Part shown: one piece after another, positions 28,766 to 41,769 of the stretch
Position numbering within the stretch: the first letter of the stretch is position 1
Layout: each line of letters opens with the position of its first letter
Assembly: GCA_902729315.2 (NCBI GenBank)
Contig: LR746270.1
Coordinates: 856,501-920,500, forward strand
Length of the DNA: 64,000 nucleotides
From: Spirodela intermedia
Lineage: Eukaryota > Streptophyta > Magnoliopsida > Alismatales > Araceae
Direction: 5' to 3'
Program-made: the position numbers and the translations under genes
Notes under the pieces: model-generated
Databases searched by the model: none
Told to the model about the DNA's origin: nothing
The model's input: the letters and a program-made list of their open reading frames with translations, nothing else

Positions 28766-29111
28766 GGTTCTTCGCTCTCTGTATATACACCGAATCGGAA
28801 AATCTGGCCTCTAGTTGTAATTTTTTCTGCTGAGTTCACCTGTATAATTAATTACTCTCGATCATGCTCTGTAAATATTCTTTTTGTTCGATATAATTGA
28901 CGAATGAAATGAGCTGGGCGTTCCATATAGTGGCCACCGAGCCCTTCTCCTGTCACCTGTTCGCGCAATCGCCCATAACAAAAAAATTGCAAGGATGAAA
29001 AGATGAACAGGCAGATGAGCCCATTCCTTTATTCCGCCGATACTTGCCCTTCTTCCTCTTCCTTCTCCCAGGGTTTTTTTTACAGAACCCGTCCAGGAAG
29101 ATGGAACGGAG
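28766..29111. other. Convergent 3' spacer
   Basis: Short AT-rich interval between the stop codons of the CBS-domain gene (+) and the receptor kinase gene (-). Only 3' UTR sequence is expected here. Confidence 0.5.
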
Positions 29112-32100
29112 TCAGTCGAATTGAGATTTGGCCTTGGAGGCGGAGGCGGATGCGGCGCCGCCGTTGGCCTTGGCGTACTCCTCCCTCCCCTGGCGGATCT
29201 CCTTCAGCATGGCGGCGACGTCCTTCATCGTTGGGCGCTCGTCGGGGGAGTGGTTGACGCAGAGCAGCGCCACCCCCATCACCTGCAACATCTCTTCCAA
29301 CTCCGCCTCCGGCCGCCCCCGCAGGCCCGGGTCCAGCACCTCTGCGCCACCGCCCCGCCGCCGCACCCAGTCCACCACGTGGAGCCCCTCCGGTATGGTG
29401 GGGTCGATCGGCTGCTTCCCCGTCAGCACCTCCAGCACCACTACCCCGTAGCTGTACACGTCGCTCTTCTCCGTGATCTTTGTCATGTACCCGTACTCTG
29501 CACAATCCCCCTTCCCCGTCAGCAAACCAGTAGAGATCGGAAGGAATTACCAGTAGAGAGAGAAAGAGATACAGACCGGGGGCGATGTAGCCGTAGGAAC
29601 CGGCGACGGTGTTGGAGGAGCGCGCGAAGTCGCCGTCGTGAACGAGCTTGGCGAGGCCGAAGTCGGCGATGTAGGCCTCGAAGTGGAGGCCGATGAGGAT
29701 GTTGTTGGCCTTGATGTCGCGGTGGAAGATGGGCGGCACGCAGTCGTGGTGCAGGTACGCGAGCCCCTGCGCGGCGTCCAGGATTATCCCGTACCGCAGC
29801 TCCCAGTCCAGCGGCGGCGGCGCCGCCGCCCTCTCGTGCAGCAGCGCCCCCAAGCTGCCGTTGGCCATGTAGTCGTACATCAGCAACCTGGTCCTCTTGT
29901 TCCAGCAGCACCCCAGGAAGCGGACGATGTTCTTGTGCCGGATGGTCCCCAGCGTCCGCACCTCCGCCGAGAAGGAGTCCCTCACGCCGCCGCCGCCGCC
30001 CGCTGCCTCCTTGCCGGCAGCGGCGGCGGCGGGCCAGAGCTTCTTGACGGCGATCACCTCGCCGTTGGCGATGCCCACCCGGTAGACCACGCCGGAGCAG
30101 CCCTTCCCAATGACGTTGGCCTCCACGAGGCTCTTCACCACCTCCTCGACGGAGAAGCTGAGCTTCTGGAACGGGGTGAACTCCCACGGCCACGACATCT
30201 CCCCGCCCATGTCCGGGTCGCCGTCCTCCTCCTCTGCTCCTCCCTTCCTCCTACTCGCCTGTCTCGCCCTCACCACCGCCGCCGCAGCCAGGGCCAGAGC
30301 CGCCGCCACGGTGACCAGCACCACGACGGCCATACTCAGGTTGCTCCCCCTCCCCCTCCTCCACTCCTCCACGCTCCCCCCCGGCCGGCGGCCCACTCCG
30401 ACGAAGCAGGCGTCGCCACCGCCGGTGCAGAGGCCCTGGTTTCCGGCGAGGTCCGCCGCCGAGAGCTGCCGGAAGAGCTTCGTGTCCGGAAGGAAGCCGG
30501 TGAAGTTGTTGCTGGAGACGTTCAGAGTGACGAGGTTCTCCATCCCGGCGAGCGGCCAGAGGCTCCCCTCGAGCCTGTTGAAGGAGAGGTCCAGCACGGA
30601 GAGCTTCCCGAGGTCGGCTATGGCGGGGGGGATCGACCCCGAGAGGGAGTTCCTGCTCAGATTGAGCGCGATGTCGAGGCCATCGATCTTGCAGAGCTCC
30701 GGCGGGACGCTGCCGGCGAGCTGGTTCCCGCTCAGGTCGAGCAGCTCCAAGCTCGAGCACCGGCCGAGCTCCCCGGGTATGGGACCCGAGAGGGCATTGC
30801 CGCTGAGGACAAGCTTGCTGAGGGATCCCAGCCGGCCGAAGCTCGCCGGAATGCCGCCGGAGAACTGGTTCATCGACGCGTCGAGCACCTGAAGACCGGC
30901 GATGGCTGAGAAGGACGCCGGCAGGTTCCCGCTCAGAGAGTTGTTCCTGAGGCTCACCATCTGGAGCTGCGAGCACCGACCGATCTCCTCCGGCACGGCG
31001 CCGGCGAGCCGGTTGTCCGACAGGTCCAAGAAATCGAGCCCCTGCAGGCCGCCGATCTCCCTCGGAATGACGCCGCCGATGCGATTTCCATTCAGCCGGA
31101 GACGAACCAGAGACCGGCACCGGCCGATCTCCGGCGGGATGTCGCCGGAGAGGTCGTTGCAGAGGAGGAGCAGCTTGGTGAGGTTCTTGAGCAGGAACAG
31201 CTCCGGTGGGATGCTACCCGTGAGCCGGTTGTGGGAGAGGTCTAGCGACTGGAGCTGCTCGCAGGCGGCCAGCTCCGGTGGGATCTTCCCCTCCAGCTGG
31301 TTCTGCCATGCGAGGAACACGGTGAGGTTCTGCAACCGGCCCATCTCCGGCGGGATGAGCCCGGATATCTGGTTGGTGTCGAGCTGCAACTGGGTGAGCT
31401 CCGGGAGGTCGCCAATGAAGGAAGGGATGGAGCCGGAGATTTGGTTGTCGCTCAGCATGAGCTCCTGCAGCCGGCGGAGCCGCCGGAAGGACGCTGGGAT
31501 CTCGCCGGAGATGGCGTTGATGGAGAGGTCGACCATGCGGAGGGCGGTGCAGTTGCCCATCTCCTCCGGGATGGCGCCCACCAGGTTGTTCTGCCACAGC
31601 AGCAATTTCTCGAGCTTCGCCAGTTTGCCGAGCTCCGGCGGGAGACCGCCGGTGAGGGCGTTCTCGTAGAGGAAGATATTGACGAGCTCCGAGCAGTTGC
31701 CCAGCGCCGGCGGGATCTCGCCGGAGACCATGGTGGTGTAGATGGAGAGAGTCTGGAGACGGGCGAGCTTCCCCAGCTCCGGCGGGATCACTCCGGCGAT
31801 CTTGGTGTCGGCGAGGCCGAGCACGGTGAGGTTGTCGCAGTTGCAGAGCTCGCCGGGGATGACGCCAGAGAGGTCCTTGTTGCCGCCGAGCCGAAGGACC
31901 TCGAGGTCGGAGAGCCGGCCGAGCTCCGGCGGAACCTCGCCGGAGAGGCGGTTGTCGAAGAGGTGGAGCTCCCGGAGGGCGGCGCAGCCGGCGAGGGCGG
32001 CGGGGACCTCGCCGGAGAGCTGGTTGGAGTTGAGGCGGAGGACGGAGAGGGAGCGGAGCCGGCCGAGGGAGGAGGGGACGGGGCCCTGCAAGCTGTTGTC

Positions 32101-32532
32101 GGAGAGGTCGAGCACGGCGAGTAAGGGGAGGATGTCTCCGATGGCCGGAGGGATGGCGCCGGTGAGGTTGGCACCGGAGACGACGAGGGAGGTCAGCGAA
32201 GGGAGCTCCGCCAGGAGGCTCGCCGGCAGCGGCCGCGCCAGCTCCACCCCCTGTATCTCCAGCCCCACCACCACGGCGCCGCCGCCGCCGGCGTCCCCCG
32301 AGCAGGCCACATGGCTCCAGTTGCAGGGCGTCCCATCGGAGCTCTTCCAGTCTGCGAAATACCCGCCGTAGTCACCGCCGCTGCCGCCATGGATCCAGGC
32401 GAGGAGAGCTCTCGTAACAGTGCTCGCAGAAGAGCAGCAGCAGAGGAAGAAGAGGAAGAAGAGGAAGAGGAAGGAGAGGAAGGAGGAGAGTGAGAGAGAG
32501 GGGGGGACGAGCTTCCTCGACCTCGGCATCAT
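29112..32532 (-). CDS. RGI: LRR receptor-like kinase, RGI/RCH (root meristem growth factor receptor) type
   Basis: Two exons on the minus strand: 32532-29577 and 29497-29112, giving 1113 aa. The order is a hydrophobic signal peptide (LSSFLSFLFLFFLFFLCC), an LRR N-cap with a paired-Cys motif (CNWSHVAC), and more than 20 plant-type LRRs (LxxLxLxxNxLSGxIPxxLG). Then come a membrane segment (MAVVVLVTVAAALALAAAAVV), a juxtamembrane region with WEFTPFQKLSFSVEEV, and a Ser/Thr kinase. Kinase motifs are GKGCSGVVYR (P-loop), AVKKLW (Lys), RHKNIVRFLGCCWNK, FHRDIKANN (RD type) and DFGLAKL. The single intron lies between the Pro and Glu of the APE motif. RHKNIVRFLGCCWNK, LLMYDYMANGSLG and GKQPIDPTIPEGL are signatures of RGI1/RGI2, which perceive sulfated RGF/GLV peptides at the root meristem surface. 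Of two adjacent ATGs, 32532 is the first. GC content is very high throughout. Confidence 0.93.
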
Positions 32533-34252
32533 CAACTCCGGCCGAAACCCAGATCCCAACTCTCCTCTTCCCGCCCCTCCTCCTCCTTCTGTCTTCTCTC
32601 TCTACGCCCACCTGCACTTATTTGCATCGGGGCTCTCCACCACCTCGCGCCCCTCCCCACCTCCATCACCCTCCTCGAAAAACCTTAAAAACTCGCTGCG
32701 TCTCCTAGTGGCACCCCCTGCCGCTGCCCTTTGTCAGTTTCCGTGTCGACCCCCCCCCACCCCTCCAACCTCTCCTGGTCTCTTTCCCTTGTTTATCCTC
32801 CCCCTCCAACTCTATCACAGTAGAGAGAGAAAGAAGAGAGAGAGAGAGAGAGAGGTTGGAGGGAGGGATCACATCACGCGCGGCAAGGAGGAGACAGGGC
32901 ACAGGTGGTGGGCGTGTGCGTGAGTATTCATGCATGCAGCGAGGAGTCTTCTCCTTCCTTTCTGCCACTTCCCACCTCCCCTCCATGAACAGCGCCACGA
33001 CAGACCTCCGAAAACCCCCACAGCAGGAAGAAAGACAGGCCGAGCCGGCCGACCCACAGAGAGAGAGAGAGAGAGAAGGAGAGAATTATAGTGAGGCACA
33101 GCGCCGTTATCTGCATGTTTATTTCGCTCCTCTCTCTCTTTCTCTCTCTAGGATTCTCTGGGGTCCGTCTTCTTCCCCGGGGTTTGAAAACGGGAAGTTT
33201 CCGGCGGGGAGGGGATCATTTTCTTACTCCGGCGATGTCCGCTCGGGATTTGAGTTTTGAGTTTTTACCGCATACCAGCGCTGCAGATTTGCAGATGCTT
33301 GAATAAATTACTGCTCACATCCAGATCAGAGAAAAAAAATAACGATCGCCGGAGGAGGGGGAGGAGAATCGACCTCCACCACTAGACGTAACCCCCCGTT
33401 CGAGATCATCGTCAGCGTGATCCTCTTCTTCCACTGCGGCGACCCCCCCACCGGCGTCCGGTTCCGCCCGGGTTTCCGGCGGCGGTGGGGCCTCTCTCGC
33501 CGCCGTCCTCCGCCGCTGTCGTCTGTCCTTTTGTCGGTGCCCCGTCGAACCCCACCTCCCTATTCCTCTGCGGTCTGGTCTGCCGCTGAGCTTGTCGCCG
33601 GAGGAAGAGCCCTCCCCCCCCCCACATACTTCGAGGCCCAACACCACGTGCCGCCATGCTAGAGAGAGAGAGAGAGTTAATGTGGGAGGGGGAGTGTGAG
33701 GGACGGGTGGACTTTTTGCTTCCGGAAAACAGGGAGAGGCGGCGCTTGGTGGGCCGGCGTCGGCCGGGGGGCTCGCCAGCCTAGGGACTCCGTCCCAGTT
33801 AGGGCCCAAATATAATAGTACTATTAATATTCGCTCCGGATGTTGGCCCACCAGAGCCCATTAATGACAGATAAAGCGGGCGGGGGAGGAGGAGACAGAC
33901 GCTCCCGGAGTCAATCTCCTGGTTCTCCTTGTTTGGTCCCCTTGTCCGTAGCCCCTCTCTCTCTCTCTCCAGTCTTGAAGGGAAGAAGGGGCGCCAGGTA
34001 GGGGGATGAGTGGATGGATGGATGGGGCTCACGTGACGGCTTCCGTAAACAAGAGCTTCCCGATCACGAGAGAAAGACAAAAAAAATGGGATCTTGCTCA
34101 CGGGCGCCGGCTACCCAGCCGCCTGTGTAATTAACCAGGTCCTCCCTCCTCATCACAGGCATCAAAAGATGAACTCACCCCCCATGGAAAAGAGGAACCC
34201 TGCTGACACGAACCATTCCTCCCCTTTATCAGACACCCTCTCTCATAATCCT

Positions 34253-34304
<52 letters not shown>

Positions 34305-34912
34305 GAGAGCAAGCTTTTATGGAACCCATGGGTACAGCATGATTCTCCCCCTACTCTGTGGTAGGATGGGGCGCTCACGGTGGCATTGGTTTCCTCGCCT
34401 GCCGCATCTCCGGTTTCCCGGGCAGATTAGGACACCGGAGCAGGTCTCCGGCGCCGCCCGGCCGCCTCGGGTTTCTTCCCATGGTCTCGCTCTATTGCTT
34501 TGATTCCCGCGGCTGATTTGATCGCCACCGTCATCATCGACGCAGATGGCCAGGTGAGCCCCGCTGCCAAATAGACCCAATGGTCACCACGGTCCCCCCG
34601 ACTGCGTATGGTGAACGATCGTAGGGGCTGCAACCTCTCCACCCCCGTAAAAGAAAAATAAATATATATTTACATTTTCCATAATACTCCGACGGGAAAT
34701 AAAACATTACCGAAAACCTTTTAAGCAATAAATATTAAATAAAAAGTATCTCGATTTTATCGTAGGATCGATCAGATTCCCAACTCTGGTGGATCCAGAT
34801 CCGGATAGTTATCGGGTCCCTGCATACCGCAGAGTCCGGTTTGACTGAGGCGAGTTAAAGCCTAGTCGGGCTTTCTGGAGGTATTTCCCCGCCAAACCCG
34901 CCGTCGGGAGGG
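32533..34912. other. Divergent intergenic region, RGI kinase / ITPase
   Basis: Contains long pyrimidine/purine-rich leader sequence of the kinase gene ((GA)n near 32822-32853 and 33059-33079), GC-rich stretches with overlapping chance ORFs (33315-33851), a (CT)n tract (34258-34303) and a run of gatggatggat near 34011-34024. No supported gene. Confidence 0.5.
34258..34303. repeat. (CT)n microsatellite
   Basis: About 46 bp of pure CT roughly 600 bp upstream of the ITPase start. Confidence 0.95.
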
Positions 34913-35089
34913 ATGGCGACGGAGGCGAGGGTTCTGCTACGGCCGGTGACGTTCGTGACGGGGAACGCGAAGAAGCTCGAGGAAGTTCGGGCCATCCTCG
35001 GCGACTCTATCCCCTTCCGGTCCCTCAAACTCGACTGTAAGTGATGAAGAGCGGAGAAAGAAACCCCCTACCTGCCTCGCGCGCAGAAG

Positions 35090-35125
<36 letters not shown>

Positions 35126-37244
35126 CTTCTTTCCGAACTCCTCGTCGGCCGCGCCAAATCTCTGATTCTTGCTCTGGAATCTGAATCTGAAGAAAATCCA
35201 AACGCAGACTCAACGGCCTGCGTCTTCGCCGGGAAGATCTTCTATTAATGTGGTCTTGCTGGTTCTCGTATGCTTTTCGTGAATTCTGCTTTGATTCCTG
35301 AATAAGATCCGAGTGTTGTAAGTCAGAGACTGATCCGTGGGGGATGCTCATCAGATATATGCCTGTTCCCCCCCACCCCCCCCGCTCTGTGAATCCTTCA
35401 TGTAGATGGTGCGACCTTCAAAGCCAGCGGTGACGGAGAACAAATACGACGGAGACTCCCTCCTTTCCATCAGCATCTACTAAAGATTAAGTGAGATATA
35501 TCTGATGCTGTATGGTGAAGTGGAGAGGTTACTCTGATGCATGCTCTTAGGAGAGTAGATCCGTACTGATTTGCTGCAGAAAAACACCTCCCTGTGATTA
35601 TAAAGATGAAGCTGCTCCAACTCATTTCCAGCTTTTTTCTGTGTTGGATGGCCGAAGAAGTATGGCCATTTCCAGACTATGAGCCCTGATAGCATCCAGG
35701 TCAACAAGAGAACATGATTCGGTGATGTAGAGTTCTCCACAAGAAATTATAACCCCTGGAAGCCAATCTAGTAGAGTAATCTGACTGGTTTTCATGGAAG
35801 GATCATGGGTGGGTCGAACGCATTTTTCAGAGTTTAGGGAAAAAAAGATAAATAAATGGCCAACCCATAGGAATGTTGATGAGGTTCATTGGAGTCATGA
35901 TGCTGATGGCAATTGATGGAATCATTCTCATCTGAAGTAGCATGCCAGTTGACGACCGCCAACTTTGACTTATTTAGGATGATCGAGGCATGCCTTAGAG
36001 CATTTAGTCAACTCCTTTTTTTAGTGGTATACTGCCATTGGTTTTCATACTTTTCCTCTTCTTTTTTTTCTTTTTTTTTTTTACTTGTTTACTTCCCTTT
36101 TTCTTCCAGTGCCAGAGCTGCAAGGGGAGCCTGACGAGATCTCCAAAGAGAAGGCCCGTTTAGCTGCGATCCAGGTCTCAGCTCTCCCACATTTTCTCTC
36201 TTCACAGTGCCCAAAATAGCATATTTCTACCTGATAATCCATAGAGCTAATGCATCAACGGCCGCTATTTTCTCTAAAGGTTAATGGGCCCGTGCTTGTT
36301 GAAGACACCTGTCTATGCTTCAATGCTCTCAACGGTCTCCCTGGTACCTGCTCGTCTTGCTTCTCTCTGTTTCCTGGCTCTGGCGGCTCATCTTGTCCTC
36401 TGCTTACTCGGCCTTCTTCTCTGCTGCAGGGCCTTACATGTAAGCCTCATCTGTTCCTCAGTCTGATGATTTTCTCTGGATATCCTCCCTCTTTAAAACC
36501 AGTCCATTTCCTTTTCTGGATATTTTTTTTCTTTTTTTTTTTCTTTTTTTTTTTTCTTTCTTACCTGGGAAAACTGACTCGCCTTGTTTCCGGAATTGTA
36601 ACCGGCTAGAAAGTGGTTCCTGGAGAAGACAGGTCATGAAGGTCGGATAATACCTTATTTGCCCCTTTTTCATCTCTAATTATTTTGTTGCCCATATTCG
36701 GATGATGTGAGGTGTTTCTATGTACGTTTTGTAGGGTTGAACAACATCCTCAAGGCCTACGAGGACAAATCAGCCTACGCCATGTGCATCTTCTCCCTCG
36801 CCCTCGGGCCAACTACTGAACCAATGTCCTTCTGTGGAAAGACCCATGTAAGCCATTGAGACATTCCACTAGTAGAATGAGTTATAGAATGGTTTCTATT
36901 TACCACCTAACCATGCCAAGTCAATAACTGATGCCGGTGTCTTCTTCTTCTTCTTCAGGGGAAGATCGTTCCTCCCCGGGGGCCCACCGATTTCGGGTGG
37001 GACCCAATTTTCCAGCCGGATGGGCACGACCAAACGTGAGCCTCCCCTTCATCTCTTGCTCATCTTACCGGCGACAGTCATGTCAATGGTGCTCATGTGG
37101 GAGGTTGGCGTCTTCTGGTGTGGTTCGAGCAGGTATGCGGAGATGGCCAAGGACGAGAAGAACAGGATCTCTCATCGCTCCAAGGCTCTTGCTCTGGTGA
37201 GGGCTCACTTTGCCGAAGCTGGGTACATCTTCCAGATAGGTTGA
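34913..37244 (+). CDS. ITPA: Inosine triphosphate pyrophosphatase (HAM1/ITPase family)
   Basis: Eight exons: 34913-35036, 36110-36174, 36280-36343, 36430-36439, 36610-36641, 36735-36847, 36959-37035 and 37133-37244, giving 198 aa with every junction in frame and GT-AG. The enzyme hydrolyses ITP, dITP and XTP to monophosphates, cleansing nucleotide pools of deaminated purines in the cytosol. Family motifs are the substrate loop [13 protein letters not shown] at the N-terminus, [64 protein letters not shown] and the C-terminal [12 protein letters not shown]. The length is close to the ~200 aa typical of plant ITPases. Exon 4 is only 10 nt (ggccttacat), encoding the middle of GPYI. Intron 1 carries a (CT)n run right after exon 1. 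Confidence 0.95.
35092..35123. repeat. (CT)n microsatellite in ITPase intron 1
   Basis: About 32 bp of CT starting 55 bp after the first splice donor of the ITPase gene. Confidence 0.95.
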
Positions 37245-37504
37245 GGATGGAAGTGACCTTCTCGTTCTTGTGGTTCGAGAACTGAACTCTAAGTGGAGTC
37301 AAAAAAGTCTATCTTTCTCTCTTTGACAACCTCCAAGTGGCCTGCTCTCGGGGTCAACGACAACCCTACGTCAGTGGTGATTCAAAAGATATAAAAAAAA
37401 CTAAATAAAGTTGACCCGATTGAGCTACCATTCAGAATTCGTAATCTTCCACCGAACATTCTTCTCTTAACACATTAGCCTAGCCTAGCTTAGCCTATGT
37501 GCCC

Positions 37505-40500
37505 TTAAGAAGCCTTCACATCTCTAAGAAGCCTAGCAGCTGCAGACCCACACCTCCTACTTTCCCAGTCATCGAGCTTCCTCTCACCATTATCATCATC
37601 ATCGCCGTCGTCGTCCTCGTCCTCCAACTGTAACCCTAATTCTAACCCTGCATCAGCAGATCCCTCGACTTCCGAACCTTCCTTCCATGCCCCTGGCCCA
37701 CAGTCTCCATGGTTCTCGGGGTTGACTAGTGTTCCACACGAACCGCCCAGGTTTTCCTCGAATCTAGATCGAGATTTCATGGACATCACATGAAGCTGAA
37801 TGCTCGGATGCTGGTACTTACTATCCATCTGCATGGAAGAAGTATATCATTGCTAGGGGATTCGGGTGGAGCTCAGAGGGCATATGAATACTTAACTTTT
37901 CATATCTGATAAACTTGCCTTCGATCTTGGGACTGTAGTCACCTCAAAATTGCTGTTCCACATGCGAAGCATCTGCTCGTGGACTGAAGTGGAGCGGATC
38001 TCAGAGCACATCTGAATGAGAGCGAAGTCGAGAATCTTATTTATCCATGAGTGATCTAGAGCAAAGAAGGGTGTCGTTGATGGTGGTACTGACCAGAATT
38101 GTTGTTCTCCCCCCTGATAAGGCGAAGATCGTCCGCAGCAGTGGATCTAAAAGAGACTCTGAATAGACCTTCGTTGACATTCACGCCACCAGTTATGGAA
38201 GTATATGAACAGAATAATACATACTATAAATAACAAAACTTAAAATATGAATCGGTGATTGGAATCTTGAAGGCCCGATCTGACTTGTGTCGGTCAACCC
38301 GGGCTGGAGGTAGGAGATGAAGGTGGCTTTTTCTTCTTCTTTAGATAAATGAGATGCTCCAATACTTATCCTTATATAATTACTTACAATATCGGTGCCT
38401 ATGATGAAATCAACAGGTGGGTCGATTGCTTTGACGTGCTCCTCATTCCCCCAATCTAGTTCCGCCACCTGGATAGAACCGATTGAAGCTACAAAAATAG
38501 AAACTGCATTACGCTTGGCAGTTTTCAAGGCAACGTATATGAACTCTCTAACAGTGTGCTCAGCCTACCAAAATATTCTGAAAATGTACAGAATAAAAGA
38601 TAGGAGAAAGAAATATGTCCACAGACTTAGCTCAACAGCTTAACCAACAGAGGCAACATACCATCTAAATATTTAGCAGTAGAGAAAGAAAAATACGCAG
38701 AACTGTAGATGGAGCTTCTTATCATTTATAATACATATATATTAAATATTTAATTGGATAGAATGTGCCACAAGAAATTCCCTCTGCTCATAAATTTTGG
38801 ATTCAAACACAGAATTCTCTCCATTGGTTTCTCTTTCAAAATATTTAATCCTCCAACGAAAAAAAAATCGCCATTCGCAGAATGTGACATGGCATGCAGC
38901 AACATTCACACGTGGATACATATAAAAAAATGTGTCGCCCATACATCCAATCTACGTGATACCCTGTGTGAAATTAAGTACAAATATATGTGCTCCTGAG
39001 AATTTTCGAGATACAAATTTCGAAGAAATTAAATCTTTGTATTGCAAAAATAGTTCTACCACATAGGTAGTGAAAAATCTGTAATAATACCTGAATCAGT
39101 ATTTGCCTGCATTACCCGAGATATATTACGCTCAACATTCCTCATCAATAAAGGTAACACCTCGACTTGGTCAGTTGCAACCACATCACATCCTAGCAAT
39201 GCCATTCCTGAGAATACATAACATTTAATAAAAAATGCCGGTATACAAGGCACACGTTCTTCAAAGTATTCACCACTAATGGTATTCATAAGCATAGTAT
39301 AGGACTAACCAAAACCTGCGAGGCCACAACCAGCTCCAAGTTCAACAGCACGTTTCCCCTTCAGCTTGGAAGGGGAAAATCGACCCTTTCTTCGATTCTT
39401 TTCCTGAATCATATGATGCACTATGTAAAATGATTAATGTGAAAAACAGAGTCTTTCCTTGACTTCGGTGAAACAACTGGTCTTTCAATGTATGCTACAT
39501 AGTGGTCAACACATTTTTTTCAATTTACACTGACATACTGGGTCCTCCTGCATACATGGCCTAAAAAGATAAAAAACGACAAGAAACGAGGGGTGTATTA
39601 AGACAAACAAGGGCACCAAGGTTTCACAATTGAACATATCCAAAGATCATGACCAGGAAAGTCCAGGGAAAGTCCGATAATTACCAGGAATTTGACAAAC
39701 ACCATGGATGCATCCCATACTGTGGTACCAAGATGCTTCGAGTTTGGGTCCTGTCACGCACACATCCCACGTTAGTTTCTGCCAAAATGATCTTTACTTC
39801 CTGGATAAATTTGGACTCTTTACCACAACATGCAAAGTTGAAGGAGGACACTGAATTGTCAGTAGTCTCAGGTAGATTTTACTGGGTGGTGACACATTCT
39901 AGTCTCACAACTTCTTGCGAATTCAACCACTCTCATCGTGTAGATTAAGTCACTTTCTTCTGCAAACTTCTTAGCATTGCCTACTATAGTCTAGGATGTG
40001 CTATGGAGCAGAAAGTTTTCAGGAATTTCTCACTAAAGAGGCACTCACCATTAATGAAAGAGAATTCCTCAAAAGATGGAACCGTATAAAGAGATCAATC
40101 ATAACAAAAAGGTTCGAGTGGATTTTCTGCAAGATGTTTCCCTGATATGCATCGTATCATCTCTTCAACCAATAAATGTCCTTGAATGATCATAGGCTCG
40201 TTCACGTAAACCTTGATATAACTGTTGACGTGATGCGAAAAAAATGTTCTTAATTTCTGATACAAAAAGAAACCTAAAACATAGAAAGGAGGATCAAATT
40301 TCAATTCGAATTCTCAGCCTTTATAGAGTATCTCACCAAAGGAAGCGTCTAATACCGTCTTTCTTCTTCTAATGGTTACCTGAGAAAAATGCAGATGATG
40401 GCCGAGAACCTCAACTGTCACAGCTGATGTATGCGGCGAATTCAACCTAGAAAGAAGCCATTGAAGAAAACTTCAAAAGAGGAAAATAGAACGAGAGCTT

Positions 40501-41139
40501 CCAAAACATAATGCTCAAGCTCCCTCCTAACTATCCTAAGAAACGATATACAGCATGAGGGAACCTGACGTGAAAGATACGGGAAAGCAAATAACAATAC
40601 AAAAAACTGGTTAACCAGTCAAGCATGGAATCATAGAACTTTGAATTTCTTTCCTGTATAATGTTGTGAGGGAAACGCATTTAATGCAAAAAAAACTTTA
40701 ATCGCATTTTTTTTATGATAAGCGACGTCATCTATATCCATCACTCAAAGCATCTTCAACAGCAGTTACGAAGGAGATGGAACTGTACACTCAACATCAA
40801 ACAGAACAATCACAAAAAAATCATCCAAATTCCAACGCCTGGAGCTTTTTCAAAAATGGATATACCCTCACAAATTGGCAACTACAAGTACATCGCGCCA
40901 CAGAAAATGATACAATACTTCAATAATTCAAATTCTGTTTACGAATGTCAGAGAGACGGATTTCGACAAAATAATCGAATCAGATAACTCCGTGGCATCA
41001 TCTACCCAAGCACCAGGCCTCAAGTCAAGTATAACAAATGAAGAGATAGACAGTAGAACGGGAGTGGAGATAACGGTAACAAGCACGGCGAGCACCTGTC
41101 ATCCTCCATTATGGACCTCTGTGTGTCTCCCGCCGACAT
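37505..41139 (-). CDS. METTL21-like protein-lysine methyltransferase
   Basis: Minus-strand exons: 41139-41096, 40446-40380, 39750-39685, 39403-39310, 39207-39091, 38488-38388, 38146-38094, 38011-37919 and 37828-37505, with a possible 34-nt exon 38223-38190 between the sixth and seventh. Family landmarks are VEVLGHHLHFSQDPNSKHLGTTVW, the SAM-binding loop ELGAGCGLAGFGMALLGC, acidic ATDQVEVLPLL, ELDWG, and DFIIGTDI, then PLLRTIFALSGGRTTIL, IRSTSVHEQML and SKYQHPSIQL. This is the plant METTL21/FAM86-like class of cytosolic seven-beta-strand lysine methyltransferases; the substrate is unknown. Without the 34-nt exon the join after DI is out of phase; with it the frame is kept but the expected VYxEHLL segment is absent. 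Intron 37918-37829 begins GC (AAG|GCAAGT). The C-terminal ~80 residues form an acidic tail (EDEDDDGDDDD). Confidence 0.85.
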
Positions 41140-41769
41140 TGGAAAGGAAAAACCTTGCCGGCACACAGCTTCCGCGAGATCAATAGGAAACGAACCGCCT
41201 GATTAGAGAATCAGTGACAATAGAGACGGGGAAAGAAGGTTGAACAATCAGCTTAGATATATATATATAGAGCTGAGGATGGGGGGAGTTCGATCTTCGT
41301 GGGCTGCTTCCAGTGCGTCCAAAGACGACCAACTGCCCTCGGCCGTCCACGCTATTTTCCTCCCCCTAGTGACCAAAGAGGAGGGTGCAGATGCCCCATT
41401 GTACCACGATGTGTATGTCGATACGTATTTTATTTCTGTACGTTTTCACACACACGGCGAACATTTCTGTTTATCCGGTTACGCATTAGAAAGTGATCTG
41501 ATTTGTCCAAGTGACGTCACTATCGGTGGTCAAATGGCTGGTACCATTTAATATTCGAATCTCGCGGTAAGCCGGCAAAGCCCAAGTCTAAAAGGCCCAG
41601 TAGCTACAGCCCAAATAAGCTCATAAGAGAAGCCCAATACATGCGGGAGGAACCACGTTACCAGGATATTACAAAAATTCCTAACTAATATATACACCAC
41701 AATTTTCTAGCAATTATTTATAAAATTGTTAATATACTCTCTTCGTTGACCACCTTTACTCGTCGTAAA
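41140..41769. other. METTL21-like promoter / PMR6-like 3' flank
   Basis: Contains an AT-rich TATA-like run (41255-41271) and several GCCCA motifs at 41580-41640 (TCP/site II-like). No gene is recognised; ORFs at 41240-41551 are unconvincing. Confidence 0.45.

Noticed and set aside
29638..32371. Several 200-420-codon ORFs opposite or out of frame with the receptor kinase
   Set aside because: Periodic shadows of the LRR-coding repeats and not independent genes.
33315..33851. 178-codon minus-strand ORF upstream of the receptor kinase
   Set aside because: It lies in GC-rich leader sequence with overlapping ORFs in several frames, is Pro/Arg/Gly-biased and shows no domain.
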